Assembly (NCBI GenBank): GCA_914767715.1
Contig: OU612075.1
Span: forward strand, 15,812,001 to 15,872,000
Direction: 5' to 3'
Length of the DNA stretch: 60,000 nt
Origin: Membranipora membranacea
Lineage: Eukaryota > Bryozoa > Gymnolaemata > Cheilostomatida > Membraniporidae
Part shown: in pieces, positions 1 through 9,528 of the stretch
Layout of the letters: the number at the start of each line of letters is the position of its first letter
How positions within the stretch are numbered: position 1 is the first letter of the stretch
Notes under the pieces: generated by a model
Told to the model about the DNA's origin: nothing
Databases searched by the model: none
Seen by the model: only the letters and a program-made list of their open reading frames with translations
Made by a program: the position numbers and the translations under genes

Positions 1-164
1 TTTCCTGGTTCAATTATTGTTCTGATCTTTAGCTTGAGATTAAAAGAGCATTCTAAAGAAAATAAAAGCAGCAGAATGACCAAGTGTTGTTGCTTTAACT
101 GAAATAAAATTACCTATTTACCATTTCACACAAATCTTATGGTCACCTCTTGATTTTTTCTTAC

Positions 165-404
165 CTGTAAATTTCATGCTGAAATCCGTATGATTAAGAT
201 GTGCAAGGTTGAGGGATACTTCTATCAATCCATCAGAATGCTCTTTCTGTTCGATGGAAGGTTCCTCAGTGCTTCCCATACGTAGCCCTAGTCTTCGATC
301 TTCCATAGAGGGAGCGTTTAATGAAGTTGGTTGGTTGAAAACAATAAGACTCTCCTGCTGACTTCTGATCTTCACTCTGCAGATTTGTGACCTGTTTTCT
401 GATC
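165..404 (-). CDS. Candidate internal coding exon, gene unidentified
   Basis: I do not recognise the product. On the minus strand an open frame of about 79 codons ends at an excellent 5' splice site (TTACAG|GTAAGA; last exon base at 165). Its upstream edge can use an acceptor ending TTCAG just above position 404; a second AG lies a few bases away, so that edge is uncertain. The peptide is mixed and protein-like, with a charged middle (MEDRRLGLRMGSTEEPSIEQ) and a C-terminal part, VSLNLAHLNHTDFSMKFT. It has no low-complexity bias, membrane segment or signal peptide. The frame stays open through the donor into the intron, which is why a simple ORF call overruns to 118. No partner exon is seen nearby; the rest of the gene would lie left of the window or in introns. 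This is inference from splice signals and composition only. Confidence 0.4.
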
Positions 405-1005
405 CTGAACTCACTGATCCTGGACCGAGGATTCTCCCATAATTGACAATATTTTAATTCATTATCATGATTAACTCAGTATCCATATGAGATTTACAAA
501 ATTGAGCTTCATAGTTGGTCACGCTCATTTCTATACCTGGAAATAACGTAAATCCACATAACACATATAACATTTTAGTTATCTAGCCTGCTCACTAAAA
601 CATGTTGGGCTTGTGTTATTCAAGCCAGAGTGATTAAATCATTAGTAGGATTTCTTTGCAGGGCTTATGATCAAGTAAGTTCACCGCTCTCTCAACAACA
701 ACCCATGACCTATCAAATTTTCAATTATTAAAATATAGGAACAGTGTGCACTAATATCTAAGGTATGGGCAATGAACCCAGAGATATAATCACCAATTTC
801 GAGTTTTACATGAGATCTTCTGACTAATGCCGCATTGAGTGTCTGTTAAAAAATCTAATCTTACTCAAATAACCGTGTGATCATGTAGTGAAAAGTGTAG
901 AGGATGAGATTTACATAAGAAACTTCGTCGTTTTTTTATGTTTAGATTTAAAACTCGCAAGTTGAAAGATAACGCATGCATACCGGTACTTCAGATTATT
1001 CTAGA
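405..1005. other. Non-coding stretch, nothing recognised
   Basis: AT-rich sequence without a supported gene or repeat. If the exon at 165-404 is real, this would be its upstream intron. Confidence 0.4.
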
Positions 1006-1717
1006 ACAAGTTTGATCCAATTGCCTGCATTCCTGTTGCTCCCTTCCACTGGTCACGCCGCAGGCAAAGGGATCAAGAATAAACTACCAATCCAGTAGGA
1101 TTGTCTTGATAAATGCTCGTGCCAACTGATTGTACCTCGTTTACACAAAAGTGTCGAGGGAGGCAAATCATGAAAGGTATGAGTCTGGCATCAGAACACA
1201 CATTGGTGATGCTCCCAAGCTATGTAATTCTTTGAACTCAATCAAAAGAGCGTGTAAACTATTGTACGCCATATTGCTCACAGGAATCAGAAAAGACCAT
1301 TATGTCAGACATATGTCCTGATTTTAAACATTAGAAATGGTTGTTTCCTGTTGCTAATAAAATTATCTCAGACAATTTGAGAGGTAAAGAAATTTGTATT
1401 ATAGACGAATTGAGACAACTCCGAAAATTGTGTGTTGGCATCATGAGGAAGGTTACACATTTTACAAAATATCTCTGCTCCTAATTCATATTTTGGAAAA
1501 ATAATTCCATATTTGGAATCCTCATACTTGATTACATATTATTTTATAGTCTGTTACACATCTCCTGCTAAAAAGATTAACTGTCCATCAACTGTCCACC
1601 TGGGAGCAGACAATTACCGCAAAGTGGTATTTAATTATTGGTCCCTTTGCCTGCGGCGTGACCAGTTGATCGGGAGCAACTTGGAATGCAGGCAAATGGA
1701 CCAAACTTGGTCTAGAT
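1006..1717. repeat. Element-like segment bounded by ~85-bp inverted repeats
   Basis: The left arm (about 1006-1090) recurs as its reverse complement at about 1631-1717, with roughly 80% identity by eye. Both arms contain the core GGTCACGCCGCAGGCAAAGG and the flank TTGCCTGCATTCC. Each arm can also fold on itself, because TTGCCTGC at one end pairs with GCAGGCAA at the other. The ~540-bp interior has no convincing ORF. This could be one non-autonomous transposon with long terminal inverted repeats, or two separate inverted copies of a small hairpin repeat. I found no clear target-site duplication. Confidence 0.5.
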
Positions 1718-2663
1718 TATTCCCACATACACCATGAGCACAACAGTGTAGAAAATTGATATATTATTACTTCCTATTTATCACATGTAGTTTTAGCAAG
1801 AGTACAATAACCACCAAAGTAACATTCATCACTATCAAGTCTGTCAAGACTGTAAAATTTGATAAGGATAAAAGCTCTGAAACATTCTAGTCGTAATACC
1901 TTATCATATATTACAAACTTTGAAATAGATATATTCATCAAGGCAACATTTTAGTCATGGCAGTTATACTGACATACAAAGCCGGAGAGACTTTGTATAT
2001 GCCTTATAAAATATCCAGCTCGAGCACGAAGGTGATTCTCACAACCAGCAATCCGAATTGCATACAAAATAAAACGAGTTTAAGAGACATTTAACAATAC
2101 TTACATTTCTGAAGCTGTATTATAAAGCTATCATCATAACTATCCTCTGTTCTTAACATTATCACATGTATGATTTTGTTCCTATGACTGTTCAACTTGA
2201 TAATAGCGAGAACTTATTATCGAAAGATCTGATTGTTGATGTAATCATAATCCCTATTTACTAAACAAAGCATAATTACTGGTAGAATCAATTTTTTTTT
2301 TATCAAATTTTCATGTTTTTGCTCATTTCACAACAGTGGTACAACATTGCAGAACAGTGTCAAATGGCCAATTACATGGATGTTTACTGTGTGTTTCTAA
2401 TCCACTGTGGCAGTTTTTTGCACAGTTTTCCCTGTAAAGAACTGAACAACGGGCTGTTACTCTTCGGACTATGCAGTATGTTTTATGCAGTAGAAATGGC
2501 AAAATTATCGAATATCAATATGAATCGACGATTATCTTCACAGATATAGCCAAAACATTGTGTTCGTACCATTGTTTGTTTTATCGACTATGAACCATGA
2601 TATCGCCAATTTGAACGGATGGCACAGCTGGATGCCAAAAACTCATTATCTCTATATGTTATA
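1718..2663. other. Non-coding stretch, nothing recognised
   Basis: AT-rich with short spurious ORFs only. No splice-bounded exon, RNA gene or repeat could be supported. Confidence 0.4.
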
Positions 2664-3123
2664 ATGGCATTTTTCTTGCAGACATCCCTACCTTTGATGG
2701 GCCATAATCCATTCTGTATTTATCCTAAAGACTGATTTCCAACTTTGTTGGAATGTCCAAGCTTCAAGCTATACACCATATTATTGTCATTTTTTGCTAG
2801 GATTCATAGGCTAAGAGTAATCCAGGTTTTTGAAATGAGTTTTGTCATATAGATTTACATGTGACAATTGATAGACGGCTGGTCTTAAAAATTAGGAAAT
2901 GTCCGTGCATTGACCTAAACCCTATGTAAATCTATATGATAAAACTCATTTTAAAAACCTGGATTACTCATAGCCTATGTATCCTAGCAAAAAATGACAA
3001 TAATATGGTGTATAGCTTGAAGATTGGAAATTTCAGAAACGTTAGAAATCAGTCTTTAGGATAAATACAGAATTAATTATGACCTATCAAAGGTGGCTAT
3101 GTCTGCATGACAAAACTCCACTG
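2664..3123. mobile_element. Foldback/MITE with ~200-bp inverted arms
   Basis: The left arm (about 2664-2860) is nearly the reverse complement of the right arm (about 2923-3123), with a ~60-bp loop. Matching landmarks include CTGTATTTATCCTAAAGACTG on the left (~2714) against its complement on the right (~3060), and CATATAGATTTACATG on the left against its complement at ~2922. The ends are flanked by TA (2662-2663 and 3124-3125), and the right end read inward is CAGTGGAGTTTTG. That would fit a Tc1/mariner-type MITE, but the left end has drifted, so the superfamily is tentative. There is no coding capacity. A transcript would form a ~200-bp hairpin. Confidence 0.65.
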
Positions 3124-3125
3124 TA

Positions 3126-4862
3126 ACTTACATATATTCTGAAATTGGCAGGTGGCCAGATTGAGGAATTTCCCCCAGTGGATAAAAACCGCAGGCACTA
3201 TAACGATCATTGAATTGTCTGCTCTGTATATCCTTACTCTGTGAACTTATCCAGGGATCAAAGCATCCCTGTTTGTGTAAGCAAAGATTATGACATTTAT
3301 CCTCTCATTTGTTGGGGTGACCATAAATGCATATTTTAAGTAAAATGAACAAGTGCGTTCAGTCAATCAAAAATATTTTAAAAAGGCAACAATTCGGTAT
3401 CAGTTTTAAGATTAACCCGTAACCCACACACTAAAAAAGTTTTGTTGAATGATACCACTTCTTTCAGCAGAAATAGAATTATCAGAGCACCCGATTTTCA
3501 AGTGTTTCTTTGATTAGTGTACGATAAAAAATTGTACATCTAATACCAGCCCATGATGTGTTCTCTTCTATGTGGAATATAGACTCTGTGTCTCATTGCA
3601 TGACATTACGGATTAGTATGAAATAGAATAGACTGTAATATAGCATTATGAGAGTCTGCATGATATGCAAAGCTTTGACCTTTTAAATTTTGTAGTCATC
3701 TAATTACATATGCAGCCAGATTTTTTTGAAATGTTCACGCCACTCACATTTAGCAGGAAATTATGCTTCAGATAGGCCAATACGTCAACATTTGACAGAA
3801 AATTGATGAAGACATACTCTACATAATGCGATAGCCGGAAATATTTTGCCAGATATCAGGAAACGCGCAAGTCTGGATGTTTCCGGGTCATACAGTTAAG
3901 TTTCGCTGAAAACTTTGCTGCTTCAAAATAGCTCATAACATCCTTTTATTATTGATTTCAAGGGAGAGTTAAATAATTCATACTGCAATGGCGGACAAAT
4001 TTGAAAAGAAATTAAAAAGACACAAATCTGGATGTGGCCACTTTATCAGCCGCATGACAATACGCGTTAATCAATACACTAGCAATGAATATTCTGCGCA
4101 TCACGGTTCCTGAACAGATCCGTCCTCTTGGTTACCAAGCCAAGAGCAGTGTTGTTTCCAGATAGCTATCCAATAGAATACTTGATACGTTATTTATAAT
4201 CTCACAGCCATCAGTAACATTCAAAGACGGACAAAATGTTTGCCTTTTTGCTTGTTTATAATGACAGATATACCATTGCCTAAAATATAAAAACTTGCAT
4301 CAACCAACTCAAATCATCATTTATGTGTTTCCCAAACAGATTAAAACATCTAAGCTGCAGTTGGCAAAACAGAAATAAAAATATCAAAAGCCTCATGATC
4401 CAAAGTCTGAAAGCTCCTGAAAACCCTCTTAACTTCATAGTCCTCAAAAAGCGAAGTGGAAAGCTGGTCAAACGATTTTCAGCAAGCTACAACCTTGCCT
4501 ACAGGTAAAGCAATGAGGTATAAACTACAAAAACAATTTCTAAAGTTGATCTTCAATAAAATCCTTTGGTAACAGTAAACTGCAACAACAGATGAATTCT
4601 CTTTTCTCAATTTTGTGAAAAACCTTGCAATTGACAAGGAATTTCAGTCCATTCAAACTTGACAGCTCTAACACAATGTTGTCAAAATTTGCTGATAATA
4701 CAGAATTAGAGCAAAAACCAATTCAGTAAACACTGGGAGATCAAGCTAGAGACAAGATGAGCATGACTTGTATAATATGTATCCAAGGTAAAATTCAGTG
4801 TCATATCAATTAAAAACCTCCAATAGTCAGCACAAACAAACATTACTTGCCAAGTCAGAGCA
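3126..4862. other. Non-coding stretch, nothing recognised
   Basis: About 1.7 kb of AT-rich DNA. The overlapping short ORFs on both strands at 4280-4508 are mutual shadows without splice support. No repeat or RNA gene was recognised. Confidence 0.4.
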
Positions 4863-4870
4863 CATAAGGT

Positions 4871-5265
4871 CAGTGGCGTATATTATCACTTACGGCCTTG
4901 ATTGGCTGAATAGCTCAGTGTGTAGAGCGTCTGCCTAATAATCAGATTGTTGTGGGTTCGAATACCATCGAGGTCAGTTTTTTTTTCAAATGGGTGCTTT
5001 ATAACTGGAGCATTTTTACCGTAATCTTCTACTGCTATTGAGTTGTTTTCTGAAAGTACCCAACAGCTCAGTGAGCTATTGAAATACCTCTCTGCTTGCA
5101 CTATTTTGCTACCGATATGCAAAAATTTCCGTGGTGTGAGGTCGCTTTAGCGCCCCTCCCACACCCTCCCCGCCACGCCTACGGCGTGTGGATCGGGCTG
5201 TGCCCGATCATTATGCTCATCTCTAAAAAGTCAGTGAGTGAATTTTTTTAGAATATACGCCCCTG
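4871..5265. mobile_element. hAT-type MITE (395 bp) with 8-bp target duplication
   Basis: The element starts CAGTGGCGTATATT (4871-4884) and ends AATATACGCCCCTG (5252-5265). These are inverted repeats matching at 13 of 14 bases. It is flanked by the direct repeat CATAAGGT at 4863-4870 and 5266-5273. An 8-bp duplication and CAG-starting termini are hallmarks of the hAT superfamily. There is no transposase, so it is non-autonomous. The interior carries a tRNA-like segment starting about 25 bp inside the left end, and a GC-rich part (about 5141-5215) able to form three consecutive hairpins: CGCT/AGCG, CCACGCC/GGCGTG, and GATCGGGC/GCCCGATC. Confidence 0.8.
4905..4978 (+). other. tRNA-like segment (degenerate, inside hAT MITE)
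   Basis: It has an A-box-like stretch TAGCTCAGTGTGTAGAGC (D-arm GCTC/GAGC intact), an anticodon-like loop CTAATAA that would read AAT (Ile-like), and a B-box GGGTTCGAATACC. The fold is poor: the anticodon stem has a mismatch, the T stem pairs 4 of 5, and the acceptor pairs only about 4 of 7 with G-T wobbles. I therefore treat it as a tRNA-derived SINE head or pseudogene, not a functional tRNA. The minus-strand ORF through it contains GIRTHN, a peptide typical of translated tRNA-derived repeats. Confidence 0.6.
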
Positions 5266-5273
5266 CATAAGGT

Positions 5274-5780
5274 GAAACAGGTGCTGATCAGAAATCTCCG
5301 ATGGCTGTAAAACGCTGATTACTTATTGCCAATACTCCTTGGTACTACACTGAAAATATTCATAGATCAATTTAAGAAAACATTGGAAGTTTACTGCGAT
5401 ATTATTGAGCTTTGGCTATTATTGTGCTTTAGTTTGAATATGAAGTCATGATGTTCATTATTTTGTGATTTCCTATCAAATACTCAAAATGTCATTAATG
5501 TACCATTTTTTACAGCTCTATAGGATTTGTATTTTCACAATCTCAATGTTATAACAGTCCAGCTGGATGATCTATATAGGTCAGTGGTTCCGAGGTACCT
5601 AAATCAACTATGTTACAACACACTACTCTGATTGATCAGGGGTATAATGAAATTATACGAGCTGGTGTCATCTTTGAAACTGGTATTTCATCTACAGTGG
5701 GAAAAGATACAATAATGTTTACGATCAGTGAAGCCAAAATTACATATACACCCTGGATCTTGAATCGATAGAATTGTCGA
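5274..5780. other. Non-coding stretch, nothing recognised
   Basis: AT-rich spacer between the hAT MITE and a tRNA-derived SINE. The part just left of 5786 may be the 3' body of that SINE. Confidence 0.35.
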
Positions 5781-5785
5781 TGGTT

Positions 5786-5900
5786 GATTAAAAAAACAGG
5801 GTTCCAAACCGGTGATTTGAACCCACAACCTTCAAAACTTTATCGTTATGGCAGACCGGCGCTCTAATCAACTGAGCAACCTCCTACTCCTGCCCGGCAT
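5786..5900 (-). repeat. tRNA-derived SINE head (minus strand)
   Basis: Reading the minus strand, the A-box region TTGCTCAGTTGATTAGAGC is followed by the B-box GTGGGTTCAAATCACC and then a T7 run. The distance between the D arm and T arm is about 10 nt longer than in a normal tRNA, so this is a diverged tRNA-derived SINE, or less likely a tRNA pseudogene with an insertion. The body should continue toward lower coordinates. No clear target duplication was found. Confidence 0.55.
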
Positions 5901-6098
5901 ATGAGACGCCATTCTATAAACTTGCATTTACTACATTCGTTTTAGGCAGAATTTTATGTCAGATTTTTCCGTTAGCTTTTTATTTTATATAAACCATCAC
6001 TGAGAGCATTGTTATAAAACGCTTGTTCTTGACATGACTTCCATTAGACGTCATTAATTGGAGATGGAATTAGGTTATTTAATTTAAGCTGAGGCTAA

Positions 6099-6490
6099 AG
6101 GCTGGTTCACATTGTCCCAGATGACACTGGGATGCCATCCCAGATGCTTATCCCAGATGGTCCCAGTCATATGTTCACATTATAAAATTCATCCCAGACT
6201 AGCAGTTAGGTTTTTGTCTTAGATAGTGCTGGAATGATGTTCACATCGTTTAGGATCGTCCCAGATCGACCCAGATCATCCCAGATCATCCAAATGTCTG
6301 GTTCACATAGCACCCACATGCAAAATGAGTCTGGGTCTGCCTGTGATAGCATCGGGAAAGTTTGACGCTTACAAACTTTCCCGATACTGTCGCAGACGGA
6401 CCCAGACAGTCTGGGATTGTGTCATTTTCATGTTCACATTGACTGGGAAGGCTATCTGGGATGGTCGTCTGGGACAATGTGCACCAGCCA
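6099..6490. mobile_element. Harbinger-like MITE (392 bp)
   Basis: The ends are GGCTGGTTCACATTGTCCCAG (6100 onward) and the inverted CTGGGACAATGTGCACCAGCC (to 6489), with one mismatch in 21. The trinucleotide TAA flanks both sides (6096-6098 and 6491-6493). Termini of the GGCTGGTTCACA type with a 3-bp TWA duplication are typical of PIF/Harbinger elements. The interior is full of CCCAGAT/CTGGGAT repeats. It also contains a second large hairpin (about 6330-6408) in which TCGGGAAAGTTTG faces CAAACTTTCCCGA, suggesting an element within an element. No protein is encoded. Confidence 0.7.
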
Positions 6491-6493
6491 TAA

Positions 6494-7050
6494 GATTATT
6501 TCTCAAAACAAGCTGAAAGATAATACCAAGATAATATAACCGTCCTTGTAAGCTCCTCATAGCAGCTCTCATTTAGCTTTCCTATTAGCCAGCAGTGCAT
6601 AGCTTCTATTGTTGAAGTAACCAGTTCTCATAATGTTATCATTTTCTAAAGTTTACCTTCACTTAGATAATGAATTCAATGCTTCTCTGTTTGGATAATT
6701 GAGGACTGGAGGCACAGAGTTTGACCTGTTCAGTTGAGGATTGATCTAAATACACTGCACTGCTTGTGATTCTCTTTGAGGTGGTGAGTTGTTAATATCG
6801 AATTTCTTGACTGCGTAATTCTCCATCTGCAGCATAAAATGCCAACGATGTAGGGTTTTTTGGATTTGTATTTACTCGATTGACTAAACAGGTGTTTAAG
6901 TCTACATTTATGAAATTTTTTTTTGCGGCATAGATTAAACAAAATGTTTCCTTATCTACCTGATCTATTCATTAAAAATAAATGCTTTACATGTTTAATG
7001 ATAGATAATTACTGGTACAACAATTGATATCGAGCTTGATATTGCCCTTT
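6494..7050. other. Non-coding stretch, nothing recognised
   Basis: AT-rich. Nothing supportable was found before the first copy of the 2.5-kb repeated unit. Confidence 0.35.
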
Positions 7051-9528
7051 TTATTTTCAGATAAGCTTAGAAGTTTCCATTTAAACATCTGCTCTCCTGA
7101 GCGACAAATGCAGCAGTAACAGCATGATATCTGTAGTCTTATTGTGACGAAAAATGAGTAACAACCACGATGACTAATATTTTACAAGAGGCAACACCAA
7201 ATCAGTAAGTTGAACGCATCAGCTTTCAAAGACCATACTGATGTAAAAATCCTTTTCAAGACTATCCTATGCGATCAGTTTTCTATAAAATCTGAAAAAC
7301 TTTGATATGAAAACGTGCACAAAACATGAAGATGCGCACCTCGATATATTAAGTTGATTATCCTTTATACCTCTTGTTATACTTTAGATTGTTCCAGTCT
7401 AAAGCAATTAAGGTGGAATTGTTATAAGCTCTGTACCCACAAGCAACGAGGTTACAAAGGTCACCAAGGTCACCAAAGAAAAGTTCCCCCCTCCCCCCAA
7501 GAGGCTGATATTGATGACACAGACAGCAGCCAATATGACAAGTTCAGTGTTGCGTTTTTGTTTCCACAACTTGTGATCTGACCGGTGAAAATTGTTGCGT
7601 TCAACCAGTTTGTCATTTATGTCATAGGTTATATGTTGTGAGAAATTCTCTTCTATTGATTGGGTTGCAAACTTGTTTAAAAATTCAGTTATTCTGGCCT
7701 GTAAATTGATAAACAGCTGACCATAATAAACGCTTGATCTAACATTTCAACTCTAGTGACATTTTGTATAGAGGCAACTCAAATCAAACACTAAACTCAA
7801 TCCCACAATTCACCTCTTTACCGTTATACCAGTATTATTTTGTAAATCCTACAATAAGTTTATTATAAGAGTAATACACATATTTGTCAGAATTTCTGTT
7901 GGTGTCAAGTTCTCTGATGTTGTGGTTATCCCTAGCTAAAACTTTAGTGTAAATTTCAGGTAATGAACAGTTTTTGCTAGTGGAAAAGAGACAGATGTGT
8001 GATCAGCAGTTGTGTAAACTTGGAAGGTCTTGGCAGAAGACGCTGTAGTTACAACTGAACCAATTCAGCAAGCTGAAAACTCCTGACTACTCTGTCTGCT
8101 CTCTGCCCTCATTTTACAACACTCTATGCAGGTGAGAATTTTGTTGCCACTATTTTTTTCATAAATTTCTAAATGTGCTCTTGTGCGTCTCACACAACGG
8201 TGAATTTTTTTCACACTACATTTATATCAAGAACAAAGAATAGGACCTTGACTGTCCAAATTCAGGTCTTGTGCCATAAAACCACGCTGCTCATGCTTAT
8301 ATTGCTGTGTTGAAAATGTTTACTTTTCTGGCATCATCCTCGTAAAATAGTGATTTATTTAAAGTCATGATCCTGATGCCACAAGCTTGAGAATACAACG
8401 TACTGTAAACAATTGTTCTTTGCTAGAATTTGCTGCTGCTTGAACACTTGGCTGGTCACTGCGATTATTCTCAAGCTAAAGTAAAATATCCTATGTGTCT
8501 GCAGCTTTCCTAACCATAATGTTTTGATTTCTTTCAGCGCAGTATTCCAGATCTGAGTAAGAAAATCAAGCTGTTAACTGGTGGATAGTTGGTATCTGCT
8601 TTCATCTTACCTACTGCCTGTTCGTTATCTGACGGGACAGCAATACAGATTGTAACGACAGGTAAGCATATATCAATTAGTCTACTCAAACCATTCATTT
8701 TATATGGGGGTACAAATCTGACCCTCAGCAGGTGTATGGCTTTTCTGGACCACATTTCTCACCTTTGATTGGGCCACAAGTTCAGAATCTAGAGAAGCTG
8801 ACACTTGTAAACTTTTGTCAAGCAGCTTGCCTGAGTTTTTGAAGGTTGTTACTGGGACGTCAATCAATGCATTACGGGAAAGCTGCCAGATACATAGTTT
8901 GATTTAGATCCTGACACAAAACTTCATACTGATGGCGTAACTCTACAAATAGCCAAGCTATGTATTTCACCACTGATCCATAAATTCATATCCATAAGTC
9001 TACTCAAACCCTCAAAAACTTTTTAGCACAATCAATGCTTGTTTAAAGCTCCCCTGCTTTTACTGTAAAGTGTAGTGCCCGGTATCAGCTTTATGATATG
9101 CTTTAGGCTTTATCTGTCTTGAATTGTATACCACATTTTGTAGCCAAAAGCACAATCATCAGAGACATTAAAGTTTGCTGTGGAGATGATATTAGTAACA
9201 GGTGGCATAAATTCATATGTCAGATGTGTGGTCATGTAATGACTGTGGAGAAAAGTTCTGAGAAAACTGAGACACTGCAACGTTACCCTACACAATACTT
9301 ATTTATTATATTATTTAAGTTACGTAACTGTATGGGATAGCTTTGCACACAGAGCTTCAGCTCTACAGACCCTAGATATAATAATTTGCTCAGTGCCAAG
9401 TTTGATTGCCTTGACAAACCAATGTTTCCGTCTTTAATCATCAAGGATTCCTGTCACTTTAATGTTATAGGTCAATCTGGTCGTCAGCTTTCATCGCCCA
9501 ATTTCAAATGAAAATTTACAGTTTCCGT
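7051..9528 (+). repeat. Tandem 2.5-kb unit, copy A (decayed gene-derived)
   Basis: First of three tandem diverged copies; anchors are TTTTCAGATAAGCTT at 7054 here, 9532 in copy B and 12116 in copy C. It contains exon-like blocks: one from about 8046 to 8129 ending at a donor (ATGCAG|GTGAGA), and one from about 8539 (after TTTCTTTCAG) to 8660, ending at ACGACAG|GTAAGC. One frame of the second block gives a hydrophobic, membrane-like stretch, AVNWWIVGICFHLTYCLFVI. A third conserved block near 9180 reads GDDISNRW. An equivalent donor in copy B (AAG|GTGAGT) is mutated here near 7541. In-frame stops occur, so this copy is probably a pseudogene. The parent protein is not recognised. Confidence 0.55.

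Noticed and set aside
4905-4978. Functional tRNA-Ile
   Set aside because: Acceptor, anticodon and T stems have mismatches, and the segment lies within a MITE.
5786-5900. Functional tRNA-Met or other tRNA
   Set aside because: The region between D and T arms is about 10 nt too long and the stems do not form cleanly.
6286-6572. Short ORFs on both strands within 6.3-6.6 kb
   Set aside because: They are translations of the palindromic MITE.
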